DNA of 64,000 nucleotides. Origin: Anaeramoeba flamelloides. Taxonomy: Eukaryota > Metamonada > Anaeramoebidae. The number at the start of each line of letters is the position of its first letter. Position 1 is the first letter of the stretch. The notes beneath the pieces were generated by a model, which was not told where the DNA came from, did not search any database, and saw only the letters and a list, made by a program, of their open reading frames with translations. Of the stretch, positions 25,550-46,744 are shown piece after piece. Position numbers and translations under genes: made by a program. Location: NCBI GenBank assembly GCA_027625915.1, contig JANTQA010000030.1, positions 3,596,001 through 3,660,000 on the forward strand, given 5' to 3'.

Positions 25550-27254
25550 ATAGTATTCAAGAACAACTAATAATTAAATCTTATTTGTAATTAATTTTTA
25601 AATCATTCCAAACCCATAAAAACCCGATATTTCAAAAATTCAAAAAAATAAAACCAAAAACTAAAAAAAAGTGAGTCACAATTTTTGAAATGAGCACTAC
25701 CAATTTTTTATTACTGAACTTTCACTGAAAAAAAGTTATTAACCAAGATTTTTTACGAATAATTCAACTCATTTTAAATGACATTACATAGTCTCAATTT
25801 TCATAGTGATTATTTGTCTTTTCGAAGATCTCTTTTTTTTTTCAACTTGATCTTTTTCAAAAAAAAAAAAAAAGTAAAAAAAAAAGACAAACCAAAAGAA
25901 AAACAAAAATGTAAAAAACAAAAAAAAAAAATTTGAATAAAATTAGAAAAAATGATTCTGATCCAATCATTTGAAAATGTTTTTTTGATAAGAATACTGG
26001 AATAAACCCTCAAAACAACTTCCATTAACATTCTAAAGCGAGTCAAAATTTTTGAAATCTGATTTATTACAAAAAAAAGTAACTCTCATATCAATATCAA
26101 TCAGATTTTTACTTTCTTTTAAAATTCCAAGATGTTGTAATTTTTTTTGATTTTGCCATTAAATTTACAAAAATAATTTTTTTTTATGGTTTACCAGCCC
26201 CCTAAAAATTTTCTCCACAATTAAAAGAGCTCCAAAAAAATACATGAAAAAAATAAAATTCCTTGAACTATCTAAAAATATATTCGAATTCAATTTATCA
26301 TAACTGGTCAAGAATTTTTTAAAATCAAAAAAAAAAAATGATTTTTACAAAACTAAAACTTTGTAAAAAATCATCAAGTAAATTCGTGATTATAATGTAT
26401 TAATATAAACTATTATGCTTGTTCAAATGAACTAATCATTTTGATTCATAATTCGACTTAATCTATTTCAATGATTAGGATTTTAATTTGAAAAAGTTAT
26501 ATATAAACCCACCCAAAAGGGAATTCTTTATCTTGGAAACAAATTTTAAACAAAAAAGCACATTTCTAAGAATCAAAGAATTATTATTAAATCTTTTTTG
26601 AGATAAGATCATCAGAGTTGTAAGTAATTATTTTTTGAAAAGAAATAATTTTTTAAAAATACAAGATTTGAAATCAAAAAACATATTTACCATTAAGTTT
26701 AATTATTTACAAAAAAAAAAAAACAAAATCATTTCATTTAAATAATTTTTTATTTTTATTTTTATATTAAATAATAACCCGTAGGTTGTATTCTGTATGA
26801 AATGTTAACAGGTTTCCCACCATTTTCAGGTTCAAGTATTGAAGAAACTTTAGAAAATGTGATTGATTTCAAAAGTTCACTTGAAAATCCATTAGATGAT
26901 GAAACTGATGAAGAAATTATACAGCCACAGGCCTGGAATTTGATCCGTAAATTAATAAATAAGCCAAATAAAAGACTTGGAAAAAATGGAATCCAAGAAA
27001 TTAAAAATCATCCATTTTTTGAAGGCATTGAGTGGAACAATTTTCAAAATTCTACGCCACCTTTTGTACCAAAAGTTGAATCCGATCTTGATATTTCTTA
27101 TTTTGATACTAGTTATTTTGACGAGAATGAAATCGATTTAGAAGAACCTGAATCACTAAACCTATCTGAAAGAAATAACCAATTTGCTGGATTTACTTTT
27201 AAAAAATATAACTTAAAACAAGGTGGCACCCAAGACATTTATCAAAAAAAGTAA
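20932..27254 (+). CDS. NDR/LATS-family AGC serine/threonine kinase, 3 exons
   Basis: Spliced CDS join(20932..21662, 23903..24204, 26785..27254), 500 residues. NDR kinases phosphorylate targets controlling cytokinesis, polarity or Hippo-type outputs and need a MOB co-activator. A lysine-rich N-terminus leads to the MOB-binding regulatory helix (about 45-120, with RAEIYKEFI and FLRRRRTKM). The kinase domain follows: Gly loop GQGGYGDVF (129-137), catalytic Lys151, HRD with Asp245, KPEN, DFG at 263-265. A basic Lys-rich insert between DFG and the activation loop (about 270-315) is the NDR-subfamily hallmark, autoinhibitory in relatives. The activation-loop phosphosite aligns with Thr317 (Ser in human NDR), followed by GSPEYISPE. 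The C-terminal hydrophobic motif FAGFTF has Thr482. Introns are 2240 bp (GTTTGT...AAAG, splitting the HRD Arg codon CG|T) and 2580 bp (GTAAGT...GTAG). A MOB gene lies about 12 kb downstream on the other strand. Confidence 0.95.
22476..22584. repeat. Perfect 30-bp inverted repeat with 49-nt loop
   Basis: The arms at about 22476-22505 and 22555-22584 are exact reverse complements, centred on ACAAAATGTAAAAAGTGTCT. Such perfection in a decaying AT-rich intron implies recent origin, for instance a small foldback element. Within the kinase pre-mRNA it would form a stable stem. Confidence 0.85.
22905..23425 (+). repeat. Dispersed repeat in kinase intron, inverted partner at 30830-31355
   Basis: The reverse complement of 30830-31355 follows this stretch closely. 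Shared blocks include AAATGTTAACACTTGTTTAT, AATTACAATACTCACAAAAC, GGAATATTGATC, TTTTATTTGAGCTCTTCTAT and AAAATAAAATGAAAAC. A weaker third copy is near 48850-49010. Because Rab2 is on the minus strand, both full copies lie in the same orientation relative to their host gene's transcript. No reading frame is conserved. Confidence 0.85.
24205..26784 (+). other. Intron 2 of the NDR kinase gene
   Basis: 2580 bp from GTAAGT to CCGTAG. Joining gives WSFGCILYEMLTGFPPFSG, the expected kinase subdomain IX text. It contains a long (AT)n microsatellite (25511-25546) and otherwise low-complexity A/T sequence. No mobile element with clear ends was recognised. Confidence 0.9.
25511..25546. repeat. (AT)n microsatellite
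   Basis: About 18 uninterrupted AT units inside intron 2 of the NDR kinase gene. Confidence 0.95.
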
Positions 27255-27609
27255 TTTGTATCAGGAATATATAAAAAACTAACAAATCCATATTTACTTT
27301 TTAATATATTATTTATAACAAAATCTTTAATAATAAACTTTTTTTGATTTACAAAAAAAAATTACTCATTATTTTTTATTTTTCAATTTTATTCTTTATT
27401 AACAAATATTTAAAATAACAATTCGTTCTTTAAAATATAAAATTAAATCATAACTAAATTAATAACTGAAGTTTATTATTTTAAAAAGTTTTTAAAAGAT
27501 ATTTGGATATATTTTTGATTCAAACTAAAAAAATAGAATAATCAAAAAAAACACAAGATTTACCAATTTACATATTCAAAATATGAAGGAAAATTTACAT
27601 TTTAGAGTA

Positions 27610-27975
27610 TATTAGTGAAAAAAATAACCCGACATTAAAAAAATCACGGACAAGATTTTTAATTGTGGAATATTAGGATAATTGTTGTTTAATTGTAAAT
27701 TTTTTGAATTAAAACGTTTTTATAAATAACCAAATATTTGATGAACCAAATAATAAATTAACTAAACTTCATTAAAGGAGGATTTCTATAGAACACTCAA
27801 ATAATTGTTTGATAACAAAAGTAGATCTACTAGTTTTGAAAACATGATCGAGTTATATAGTGTTTCGCTAGAGTTTGGAAAATGATAATGTTTATTCTTG
27901 GCTTTCGATTGTATTTATGATGTTTTGAACAAGTACAATTCCTTTAAATAATTATTCTAATAAGCTGGTGAGTTA
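27610..27975. repeat. Old partial relative of the PIF-like MITE
   Basis: Aligns with the left and middle of 60123-60580: GACATTAAAAAAAT... TTTTTAATTG against GACACAGAAAAAT... TTTTTAATTG, then GATAACAAAAGTAGATCT against GATAACTAAAGTAGATCT, and ATTATTCTAATAAG in both. The termini are not resolved. Confidence 0.6.
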
Positions 27976-28285
27976 TACAATATGTTAAATATTCTCTATT
28001 GAGGTTTTAATTTGTGTTTTTGAAAATTGTTTGTATTGTTTTTTTTTAAATAATTGTTGTTTTTTTTTAATGAACAAATCTATATTTAATCATGTGTTAT
28101 TGGTAGTGTCAATTAACGAGATCATAATTAGTTAATATTCAAGCTTATTCTAATCAAATAAATTAGAAAAATTAAAAATTAAAAGGTATAATTCGACATA
28201 AAAAATTGTCATGGATAATTTAAAATGGAATCTTTATTTTTATAAAGGTTAATTTAGAAATAATTAAAAATATAGTATTTGTGTA

Positions 28286-28483
28286 CAGTAAATTCCACTT
28301 TTAAGGCACAAATTATGAAAGAACATTTAATTAAAAGAAAAAAACTCGATATTCAAGGAAGATTAATGTGAATTGTTTTTTACAAATTATTTTACAAGAA
28401 TTTTATATTTTCTTTTATAATTAGAATTTATTATGTTATTTGATTTTCTTTGAAAGTGTGTACTTTAATAGTGGAACTGGTTG
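28286..28483. mobile_element. MITE family 1, copy 2, TA-flanked
   Basis: 198 bp. The left end CAGTAAATTCCACTTTTAAG is mirrored by TAGTGGAACTGGTTG at the right, flanked by TA at 28284-28285 and 28484-28485. It has the same length and design as 906-1102 but is more diverged internally, so it is older. Confidence 0.82.
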
Positions 28484-28782
28484 TAAATATTTAAAATTGA
28501 TAGGTAAAACTGACCTATGAAAAATATAAGAATTCTAAAATTTTATTTTTCATATATTTATGGTATAAGTGTTAATTATAATTAAATTAAGCTTTTGAAT
28601 TCAGTCTTTACAAATGAAAATTCAATTTCTGATTCATGATGTTTCAATTAATTTCTGTTTGATGATTTTAAAAACGATAATAATTTTTATAAATCAATAT
28701 TTTTTGATTTCAAAGAAAAATTTAACAACTTTGGTTAGATTTTTTAAAAATAAGGGAAATATTGAAACTAAACTTGGTTTTT

Positions 28783-29301
28783 GTCAAAGGTGATCAATTT
28801 TTTTTTTCCAAATATCAATTATTTTATAATAATTGATCTTTGAAGAACAAATTAGAAATAAGTAGAATAACAAAAATCTGAGAAAAGTTGATCTCAGTCT
28901 GAAGTGAATCTAATAAACAAATAGATTTTCTTAAAAATTTAATACCCTCAAATTCTTAGGGAACTCAATTGAGAAAAACAACAATGTTCATTTTGATCTA
29001 ATATTGAAGAACCAATAAAATCCCATTAGAAATAAATATGATTTTTTTACAATAATTTTCACTGTTTCAATAACATTAGGATATCATACTTTTACCAAGT
29101 GGGTATCGATCTTGTAATAAAATAAAAATTTGCAAATTAATATTGTATCAAAAAAAAATCAAAAAGAAAAAAAAAAAAATGAGAAAAAAAGAAAAAATTA
29201 ATTCAATTTTGGAATTTCCAATTAAAATTTTTCTTTTAGTCTCGATTCAAAATCTTTAAACACATGTAATTCACCCAACACAACTGAGCACCCTTTGACT
29301 G
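28783..29301. repeat. Dispersed element family 5, copy 2
   Basis: Same orientation as 18810-19314 and inverted relative to 39943-40456. The left end has TTGTCAAAGGTGATC and the right end has CACAACTGAGCACCCTTTGACTG-type text, i.e. CAGTCAAAG-like inverted ends. Non-coding. Confidence 0.7.
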
Positions 29302-29602
29302 GAAAATGGTTTAATTTCAAAAAAGATAAAAAAAATTGAACACATTTAAAACATTCGGAACAATATGCTTTTACAACTTTAGTTATGAAAAAAAAATATG
29401 ATTAAAGAAAGGTCAAAATGATTAATTAATATTAAAAAAAAACATTATCTTCAAACTTTTATTGAGTAAAAATAATATTAAAAAAGAAATACGAAATTTC
29501 AACAGATCTTGTTCAATATACATATATTGTGTTTTTAAGTTAATTTTTTATTTATCTAATCAAGGCAATATTAAGATATAAAGATGTAGATAAATGGTTT
29601 GA

Positions 29603-39306
<9,704 letters not shown>

Positions 39307-42300
39307 TTATTTTTTTTTTTTTTTTTTTTGAGTTTTTGTATTTTTTAAGAGCTTTTCATTCAAAACTTTTAAAGGTTCCAAGTCTGACTTTTTTAATAAT
39401 TTAAAATGTAAAACAAAAAGTAAAAAATGTTTATAACAGCTATTAAAATGTGGTTCTGTTCCCATGTCCTGTATGTCTCTAAAATGACAAGTGAATATAT
39501 GTGCATAAACCCGAAATAACCGTTTAAAGATAACAGCAACATATTTTTTAAAATGCTTAGGAAATGGATCATTTTCCATTGGTGGAAAGATTTCTTTTTC
39601 ATAATTTACAAAAGAAAAATAAGAATAAAATAGAAATAATAATATTAGTTTAATAATTATAAAGTTATAAAGGAGAAAAAAAAATAAATTATAGCAAATA
39701 CAAAAGAAATTGTCATATAATAATTCTCAAATTACTAATATACATATATACTTTTAAACAATATTTTATTAAAAATTTACTATTTTTTTTTATGACAAAA
39801 GTCATTTTTCGTTTTGTTTATTTTAATACTGAAATTTACGAATGTTAAATGAGGAAAAAAGATATATTATCAGAGTAATTGATAATTTCTATTTCAATTC
39901 ATAATATATCTGATTAAAATATCGCGATATAAAACCATTTTCCAGTCAAGGTGGCCCAGTTGTGATGAGTGAATTACATCGTGTTTAAAGCTTTTGATTG
40001 GATATTAGAAGAAAAAATTTATTTTGGAAATTTCAAAATTGAAAATCATTTTTTCACATTTTTGCTTTTTTTTTTCCATTTTTTTTTTTACAATAATTCA
40101 ATTATAAATTTTTTTTTTTATTGCAAGATCGATAATCACTTGGTAAATATGTGCTATCCCATGATATTGGAACAGTGAAAATGATTTTAGAAAAATCCAT
40201 ATTGATTTCTTCAGGAATTTTATTTGATCTTCAATAGGAGATCAAAACAAACATTGTTGTTTTTCTCAATGGTGAACCTAAGAATTTTAGTTTTTCTATT
40301 TTTAAGAAAATCGATTAGTTTTATTAGTTTTATTTCATACAGGTATCAACTATTCTTTGAAGTGTGTTATTCTACTTATTTCTTCTTTGATCTTCAAAGG
40401 ACAATTATAAAAAATAATTGAGATTTGAAAAAAAAATGTTGAGGATACTTTGACTGAAACAAAGTTTATTTATCTGTTATTATTCTTTTATATGTATATT
40501 TTCTTGAATTTAAAATTAAAAGGAATAGAATTTTTTTTTTTTTCTTTTTTAATTGAGGAACTATTATAGTTGTTTTTTCTTGAGTAATGGATGAATAAAT
40601 AAAATCTTTTGTAAATAGAAATTAAATATGTGTAAAGAAAGTATATATAGGTAAAAATATTAAAAATAAAAATATTTTACTTGGATCTTCAGTTAATTCA
40701 TCAACCCATAATAGAAGTCTGTTCATATAATCATTTGCTATTAAATTAATCAAAAAAAAAAAAGAAAAAAAGATTTTTTTTTTTTTTAAGAATATCAAAC
40801 TTTTACAATAAAGAAAAAAAAAAAAAAAAAAACAGAAGAAATTAAAAGTTTCTTACCACTTTTATTAAAGAAATTATCAATTTGAATTGTAAAAAATTAA
40901 TTTGCAATCCAGAAATTTATTAGTAAAAAAAAAATAGATGAGAAAAGAAAAATAAAATTTAGTTGATAATATAAAAATTTAAAATTTTTGCTTAATTTTT
41001 TTTTAAAATTATTTTTCTATTAATGAAAAAAAAATTATAATTCTATTGATGATCAAAATTTAAGTCAAAAGATTTTTTTTATTTATTTTGCTAAAAATTT
41101 TGAGGAATAAATTACATTATTATTAAGGTTTTATATTTAATTCAATATTTTTTAAAAAATTACAAATATAATTACATTTCAATTTATTTATATCTTTTAA
41201 TTATATTTCTTTCTTTAAAAATCACATTTCTAAGATTGAAAATATTTTTAATATTAATAATTCAATTTTTTGAGGGCTGTAAGAGGAAATTAATTTCCTT
41301 CCTTCAAAATAAAAAAAAAAATAATTCAATTTTTTGGGATTTTTTGGTAAACTTTAGTGGTTGTTATTTTTAAAAAAATATCTGAAAAATTCAAGATTTT
41401 TTTCCATTTTTCCCCTGGATGAATTTTCTTTATATTGGGTAGAAGAGTTACAAAGGAAAAAGATCAAGTGGTTACTTGCTAATACTGAGACACTGAAACA
41501 CGAAAGTATGAGCAACTTGAAAATTCAAACGAAAAAGCAAAGAAAAAAAATGACCAAAGGATTTTTAAAAGCAAATCAGTTCAAAAAGAAATTAGAAAAT
41601 ACAACAATTAAATAACGGCCATCAAGTGAACATTCATGATCAATTATCAAACTAAATTAAATTAACTAAAAGTATCGTGTCTGTGATTTTGGGTGTTTTT
41701 AATTCGAAGATAGCATTATTTTTTTTTTTTAATTTTTTCACAATTTGCTCTTAGAACACCCTTTTTAAATTTTAAATTCTAATTTTTTTTTTTTTTTTTT
41801 TCTTTTTCTCTTGTCAATTTTTTGTTTTTTCTTTTGTAAACTAATAAAATTTGGGTGTACCTTTTTTCCGATGAATAATTGTGAAATCTATGATTTTATA
41901 CTTAAATGACCTTTGAGGAAATGAAAGTAAAAGAGTATCTAGAGTGTAATTTACACTTCTTCAATAAAAATAAAAGAGAATTTGTTTCGGTTTTTATATC
42001 GGATCTTATGTTTTTTGTTTTTGTTAATTATATATAATTTAAAAAATTTGGTTCTTAGAATTTATTTATTTTGAAATGGTATAATAGAGTCATTTTAAAA
42101 AAGTGTGGCAAAAAAAAAAAGTTTTAAAATGTATCTTTAAAATAGTTAACAAACATCTATCGATCTATTTCCATTACCTATATTAAAAACTTTTTTTTTA
42201 TGTTACATTTTTTGAAAATTTCATAAAAATATTTTTATGAGCTGATCATTAATGTATTAAGTGTTTTCAGTTTGAAAGTGACAATGTAAAAAAAAGTGAA

Positions 42301-45300
42301 ATTTATGGAAATTCTTTCAAGGTTTCTTTGATATATTTTTTTTCATTTTAATAGTAAAAGAAAATTTAGTTTTTCTTTGTTAAAAGATAACTAATAATTA
42401 TTTAAACAACAGTATCCATTTTGGAAAAAAAGTGAAACAGGGAAAAAAAGTTCAACACGGATTTTGGATTGGAAACATAAACTAAAAATGAAAAGTAAAA
42501 TCGATTAAAAGAAGAAACAAAATAAAGGATTAAATACAAAATAGATGTTTTAACAACAATAACTATTTTTATAATACTACCCTTTAGTAAGAGTTTTTTT
42601 TTGGGTGATCTAGTATTCAAAATTTGTTCAAAAATTTTGACTATTTTTGAGAATCTCAAAAACAATTCCTCTTATTTCAATAAAAAAGTAAATCTGAATT
42701 GTTTTTGTGAATGTGTTTGATAATAAAATAATGAATTATTCTTGTAAGTTATTTTATTTCTTCGTTTAATTGATTTTACTTTTCATTTTCGATAAGGTTT
42801 CCAATAAAAAAGTGTGTTGAACTTATTTACTCCATTATAATAAAAAATTTTTTCGGAAAGTCTTATTTTTTAAAAGTTAGAAAATGATTAAATCAAACTA
42901 TTTTATCATTATTATTATTATTAAGGGATTAACTTCCCCATAGAAATGTGTATTATTAAAGTATGTTGTAATCGGAAATAATCATATTAGTGCTACGCCG
43001 TTTAAATAGTTTATGTGACTCTAAAAAATCTATTATAAATATTATTGAACAATAAATTATATGATTTTTTACTCATGTATCACAATTAAAAATTTTCATT
43101 TTTTTGGAAATTTTTTATTTTAATTACTTTTTCAAATCCAAAGAGAAAAACCAAAATATTAATATTCCAGTATTTAAAAAGCGATATTTAGAATCTCTAA
43201 AAGTCACTATTTTTTCAATCTTTTTAATTTCAAAGATTTAACTCAATAATTATTAGCACAAAAAACCAAAAGACTGATTACTTTTGTTTCCTTTTGATGA
43301 AGCTAGATGTAACATCAATATATTTTCAATTATTCAAAAATAATTTTAACTAAAATCATATATTAAGAGTTGATTATTTAGATTATTTAAAAAAATCTAA
43401 TTTTTTAGAAACTAATCTACATTTCGGGAAAAATTTAAGAAAGATATTTGTTGACTTTGAAGTCTGAATATTGATGATTCAGCCGTTAAAATTATCCTGA
43501 AAATATAGATTTTTTTTCAAAAATTGCTTGGGATTTATTATGAATACTAATATCTTTTTTTATTGATGAGATATACTTTTGGTACTTTTTTATTAATAGA
43601 ATTTTTAGATGCCTTTGATCCATGATGCACAAATATGATTTACCTTCTATGACAACAAACCTTACTTTTATACTTGTCGTTAGTAGATGCTATCCCCTTA
43701 AAGCATTCCTAAAGTAATCATAATAAAATTTTCAAATTTCCTGATTCAAAATCTTTTTTTAATATTAAAATATAAAAAAAAAAAGTCAAATAATAAAATG
43801 CTTGTTTTTTAACTGTAACATTTTTGATTTTTGTATGTTTATTAAAAGGTAAACATGTTTTTTTTTGTCTTTGGATTTCAATAACCCCGATTCCTTTCTT
43901 TTGAAATGATGGGTTTTTTTTATATTTTTTTTTTTCCAATTATATTGTAATTTTCCAATAAATAAACGAGAAATTAAAACACAGCAATTTCAAACCTGGT
44001 GTGCACGAGTTAACTTTAGCCCAACTTTTAAAAGAAATTAAACTTTCTTCCAATTGAAATGATCAATCGTTGTTTTGATCATAAATCTTCTAGAATTATG
44101 TTTAATATTGAAGATCCACAAAGAGAAATTATTTTCAATTATTTCTAAAAAAGTTTTAAAAAATCTAAAGGTTGTTTTAAGAAGGTTGTCATAATTGTCC
44201 TCTTGTGTTTTGGATAAAACCTTAATTCAGAATTAACATTCATTTGAGTTTAAATAGAGTTTAATTTCTTTTAAAAGTTCGGCTAAAGTTAACTCGTGCG
44301 CACCAGATTTGAAATCCCTGGATTTCAATTTCTCAAAATCGTGTTTAGTAACAATAATGGTATTTGAATAATAAATGGGGCACCATTTTCACTTCCTTAT
44401 CCATATTTATTCTTTACTAATAAATTTTTTCATGGAAATAGATTGAAATTTGGGATCTCTGTTTATGTTTGGTTCTCATTTTATTCAATATTTTGGTCTG
44501 CTTTTGGTGATCTAAGAATTATAAATGGCAGACAGTTTGGGAAGGATTGTAAAAAAGGAGAACATGAGATGAAAATTTTATCTCATTTAAATTTCAAATA
44601 CCAGTAAGAAGAAAAAATAAAAATACCTTCACAAATCAATTAAAAACGAAAATTGTCTCTAGCTAATTTGGATCTACCTTACTTTACTATTGTGAACAAA
44701 TTAAATTATTTTAAATCTGAATTTAACAGTAATCAAAGTGAAAATTTTCATTTCAAGTTGTTAAATATTTTTTAATCAGTAGATGAAAAAATACAAGAAC
44801 TTCACAAAAGCATTTGAAAACGAAAATGTTTGATATTTCTTAAGCTCTTGCTTATTGTACTTTTGGATAAAAGTAAAATTTTTTTTCATTTGAATGTTAC
44901 AGTATCATTCATTACCTTCAAATATTATTCTTTTTTCTTTTGTCTTTTTTTTTTTTTTTTTTTTTTTTTTTTGGATCCTAAATATGAATAAATGAAGCAA
45001 AGCTTTTTATTTCGATCTTTTTGATCTTGGTGTTTGTTATTCTTGTTTTGGAAGAAAAGAATTCGATCAAATAAAGATCACAAAAATTAAACCAATTTAA
45101 TTCGTGAAAACAAAAAAGCGAATAATCCCCAAAAAGAAAAAGTTAAAATTTTCTTGAAATTTGAAACAAGTTTTGTTTTGTTTTCTTTTCTTTTCTTTTT
45201 GATTCAAACACAAAAAATTGAAAGGTCATTTTATAGAAATAAGAAGAAACCTTTTCAAACTTTATGTTTTTTTAGTAAATAAAAAAAGATTAGAAAGATC

Positions 45301-45757
45301 AAAAAACTGTTTTTAAAATAAAAAAAAAAATAAAAAAAAAAAATTTAATAAATACGTTGTTTGAATAGACTTTTTCCCTTCTCTCCAATAATATTCATAT
45401 CTTGGACCAGCAGTCATCTTGGGACCTTTGTGTTTTTTTTGAAAAATTAAATCAAACCTAAAATTTTAGGGTTTCTCTCAACCAAAAAAAAAAAAAAACA
45501 TAATAGGAAACAAAAAAAAATAAAACTTACATGTTTCCGTTGTACAACGTTCTTGTACTAGTTGAAACAATAGCTTTGCAGTGTTTTGAAATTCTATAGT
45601 ATTCATAGCTAACCAATCATTAATGTTCTCACCTTCAGGAAGTTTTACTGATTGTTCAATATTCCCGACACCAAGAGTTCCTTCAGCATACTCGTGGAGG
45701 TTATATCGGTTTGTTGTGATGTTCACACGTTTAACTTTTTTAAATGTGCGTGCTTGG
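39307..45757 (-). CDS. MOB1: MOB kinase activator, multi-exon, 5' end missing
   Basis: Exons read on the minus strand: 45757..45531, 45425..45356, 40737..40681, 39593..39307. MOB1 binds and activates NDR/LATS kinases. Recognised text runs QARTFKKVKR, EYAEGTLGVGNIEQSVKLPEG, NINDWLAMNTIEF, then zinc ligands in CTTETC, GPRYEYYW, LLLWVDEL, FPKHFKK and FKRLFRVYAHIFTCHF. The Cys-x4-Cys and His-x4-His pairs match the MOB1 zinc site. Donors are GTAAGT, GTATTT and GTAAAA. Introns of 105 bp and 1087 bp are certain. The join between the second and third listed exons is out of frame by 2 nt; see the micro-exon entry. The first coding exon with the ATG was not found. The 3' splice site at 45757 is inferred from a long T tract before CCAAAG and a TAA just upstream in frame. 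The C-terminus ends in a lysine run. MOB1 rather than MOB2 or phocein is my reading. Confidence 0.9.
39594..40680 (-). other. MOB intron between the last two exons
   Basis: 1087 bp, GTAAAA to AAAAAG. The splice joins EDP|K|IFPPMENDPFPKHF with the Lys codon A|AA. It contains a complete family-5 element (39943-40456). Confidence 0.88.
39943..40456. mobile_element. Dispersed element family 5, copy 3
   Basis: About 514 bp, inverted relative to the copies at 18.8 and 28.8 kb. The ends CAGTCAAGGTGG and ...ATACTTTGACTG form a short TIR (CAGTCAARG). No open frame is shared among the three copies. Target duplication is not evident. It lies inside a MOB intron. Confidence 0.75.
40857..40858 (-). other. 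Candidate 2-nt micro-exon in MOB
   Basis: Exon ...ATT CAA ACA AC| (ends 45356) and exon |CA AAT GAT TAT ATG (starts 40737) do not join in frame; 2 nt (mod 3), preferably ending in G, are needed. On the minus strand at 40860-40855 the text is AG-TG-GTAAGA: an acceptor, 2 nt and a good donor, 119 bp before the next exon. Inserting TG gives ACT|GCA, i.e. Thr-Ala. The Ala matches the conserved SAP(K/E)Y of MOB1. No other AG upstream gives an open exon to this donor. This is inference; a different undetected small exon is possible. Confidence 0.4.
42400..43600. repeat. Dispersed repeat family 6, copy 1
   Basis: Matches 46745-47700 in the same orientation. Shared blocks are AAAAAGTGAAACAGGG, AGTGCT(A/G)C, TGTGACT(C/T)TAAAAAATCTA, ACTCAATAAT and TTTAAGAAAGATATTT followed by GAAGTCTG. 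It also matches 52140-52610 in reverse complement. Probably an old DNA element; the termini are not defined. Confidence 0.7.
43982..44320. mobile_element. MITE with about 63-bp TIRs
   Basis: 339 bp. The arms share CTGGTG(T/C)GCACGAGTTAACTTTAGCC and on to AAAAGAAATTAAACT with only a few mismatches. The termini read CAG(C/G)(A/G)ATTTCAAA. No target duplication is obvious. The interior is non-coding A/T sequence. High arm identity suggests moderate age. Confidence 0.85.
44357..44604. mobile_element. MITE family 4, copy with TA flanks
   Basis: 248 bp. The left end ATGGTATTTGAATAATAAAT and the right end ATTTCAAATACCAG are flanked by TA (44355-44356, 44605-44606). It carries the CATTTTCACTTCCTTATCCAT block seen in the 57-kb copies. 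Confidence 0.78.
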
Positions 45758-45763
45758 CTTTGG

Positions 45764-45795
<32 letters not shown>

Positions 45796-46744
45796 CAAAA
45801 GCATAATTTTGATGTTTTGTTTAATTTTTTTTTGGGAATTGGTTTCGATTTGGAAAAAGGTTAAAGGCAAAAACAAGAAAAATATTTTTACAAAAAACGC
45901 CTTTTTTTTAAACCAGAATGATTCTTCATGCACAAAAATAATAAATTTTCTCGAAAAAATAAAGATTTGGAAAAAAATGTTGGAAATATTGTTTAGTCAT
46001 GACAAGAATAGCACAAAAATTGTAGTCACTTTTTTTCCTTAGCAACACTTTGTTTTTTTGAAATTGTTCCAAATTTTGAAAGTAATCACAAGATCACATT
46101 GCAACAACTTTCAATTTAAAAGTTTTTACAAGTCAAACTTTTAAAAATATGTAATTTAAACAACTTTCCAATTTTTGATTTTCATAAAAAGAGTTTCAGG
46201 TTCTTGAAAGTTTACAAATATTTTTTTTTTGGATAACTTTCAAAAATTTCAATTAAATTCAAAATGTTATCTTTTGTTAATTATTATTTCTAACCCTTTT
46301 TTCGGCTTATAAAAGTTTGTATCAAGTATTGGAAAATTCAAACAATATGATAGAATATCAGAGACTGAAATCTTGCAGACTGTCAGTCTGAAAGTTTGAA
46401 AAAGTCTTGAAAGTATTTGTATGGATTGTGCTATTCTTGTCGTGGTTTATTGTGGTGTTTATGAATAGATAAAAAAAATAACTCGTTTAAAAACTCAGAC
46501 TTTTAACAGTGCTGATATGATTTGTGTCCTTGTGAAAGTGATTACTGAAATGTTTTTTTTATTAAAATTAACTATAAGAAGGTAAATCCATTTTTGAAAG
46601 TAAATTAAAATGAATAGAAATTGTTCGTAATCCAAAAATTAGTCAACAAAAGTTTTGGGAAAACAAAGGATTAATTAGTTTTCCCAATTTTGTTACACCA
46701 CCAATTTTATTTGGGTAACTTTTGTTATCAAAACAAATATGTAG

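Larger units (their letters stand above)
27255..29602. other. Convergent intergenic region between NDR kinase and Rab2
   Basis: Both flanking genes end here (kinase on +, Rab2 on -). No coding frame is supported. It holds three repeats: an old relative of the 60-kb PIF-like MITE (about 27610-27975), a complete family-1 MITE (28286-28483) and a family-5 copy (28783-29301). Confidence 0.7.
40859..45355 (-). other. Giant MOB intron
   Basis: 4497 bp if the micro-exon is real, otherwise slightly longer. It starts GTATTT. It contains a long dispersed repeat (42400-43600), a MITE with about 63-bp TIRs (43982-44320) and a family-4 MITE copy (44357-44604), plus a T26-class homopolymer near 44947-44972. 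Confidence 0.75.

Noticed and set aside
27630-28210. Direct repeat CGACATTAAAAAAATCACGGACAA / CGACATAAAAAATTGTCATGGATAA as possible LTRs
   Set aside because: Similarity is limited to about 25 bases and there is no coding content between; an overlapping old MITE explains the left copy better.
45623-46042. 139-codon + strand frame opposite MOB
   Set aside because: It overlaps a MOB exon antisense and then runs through an A-rich tract encoding polylysine; no family resemblance.
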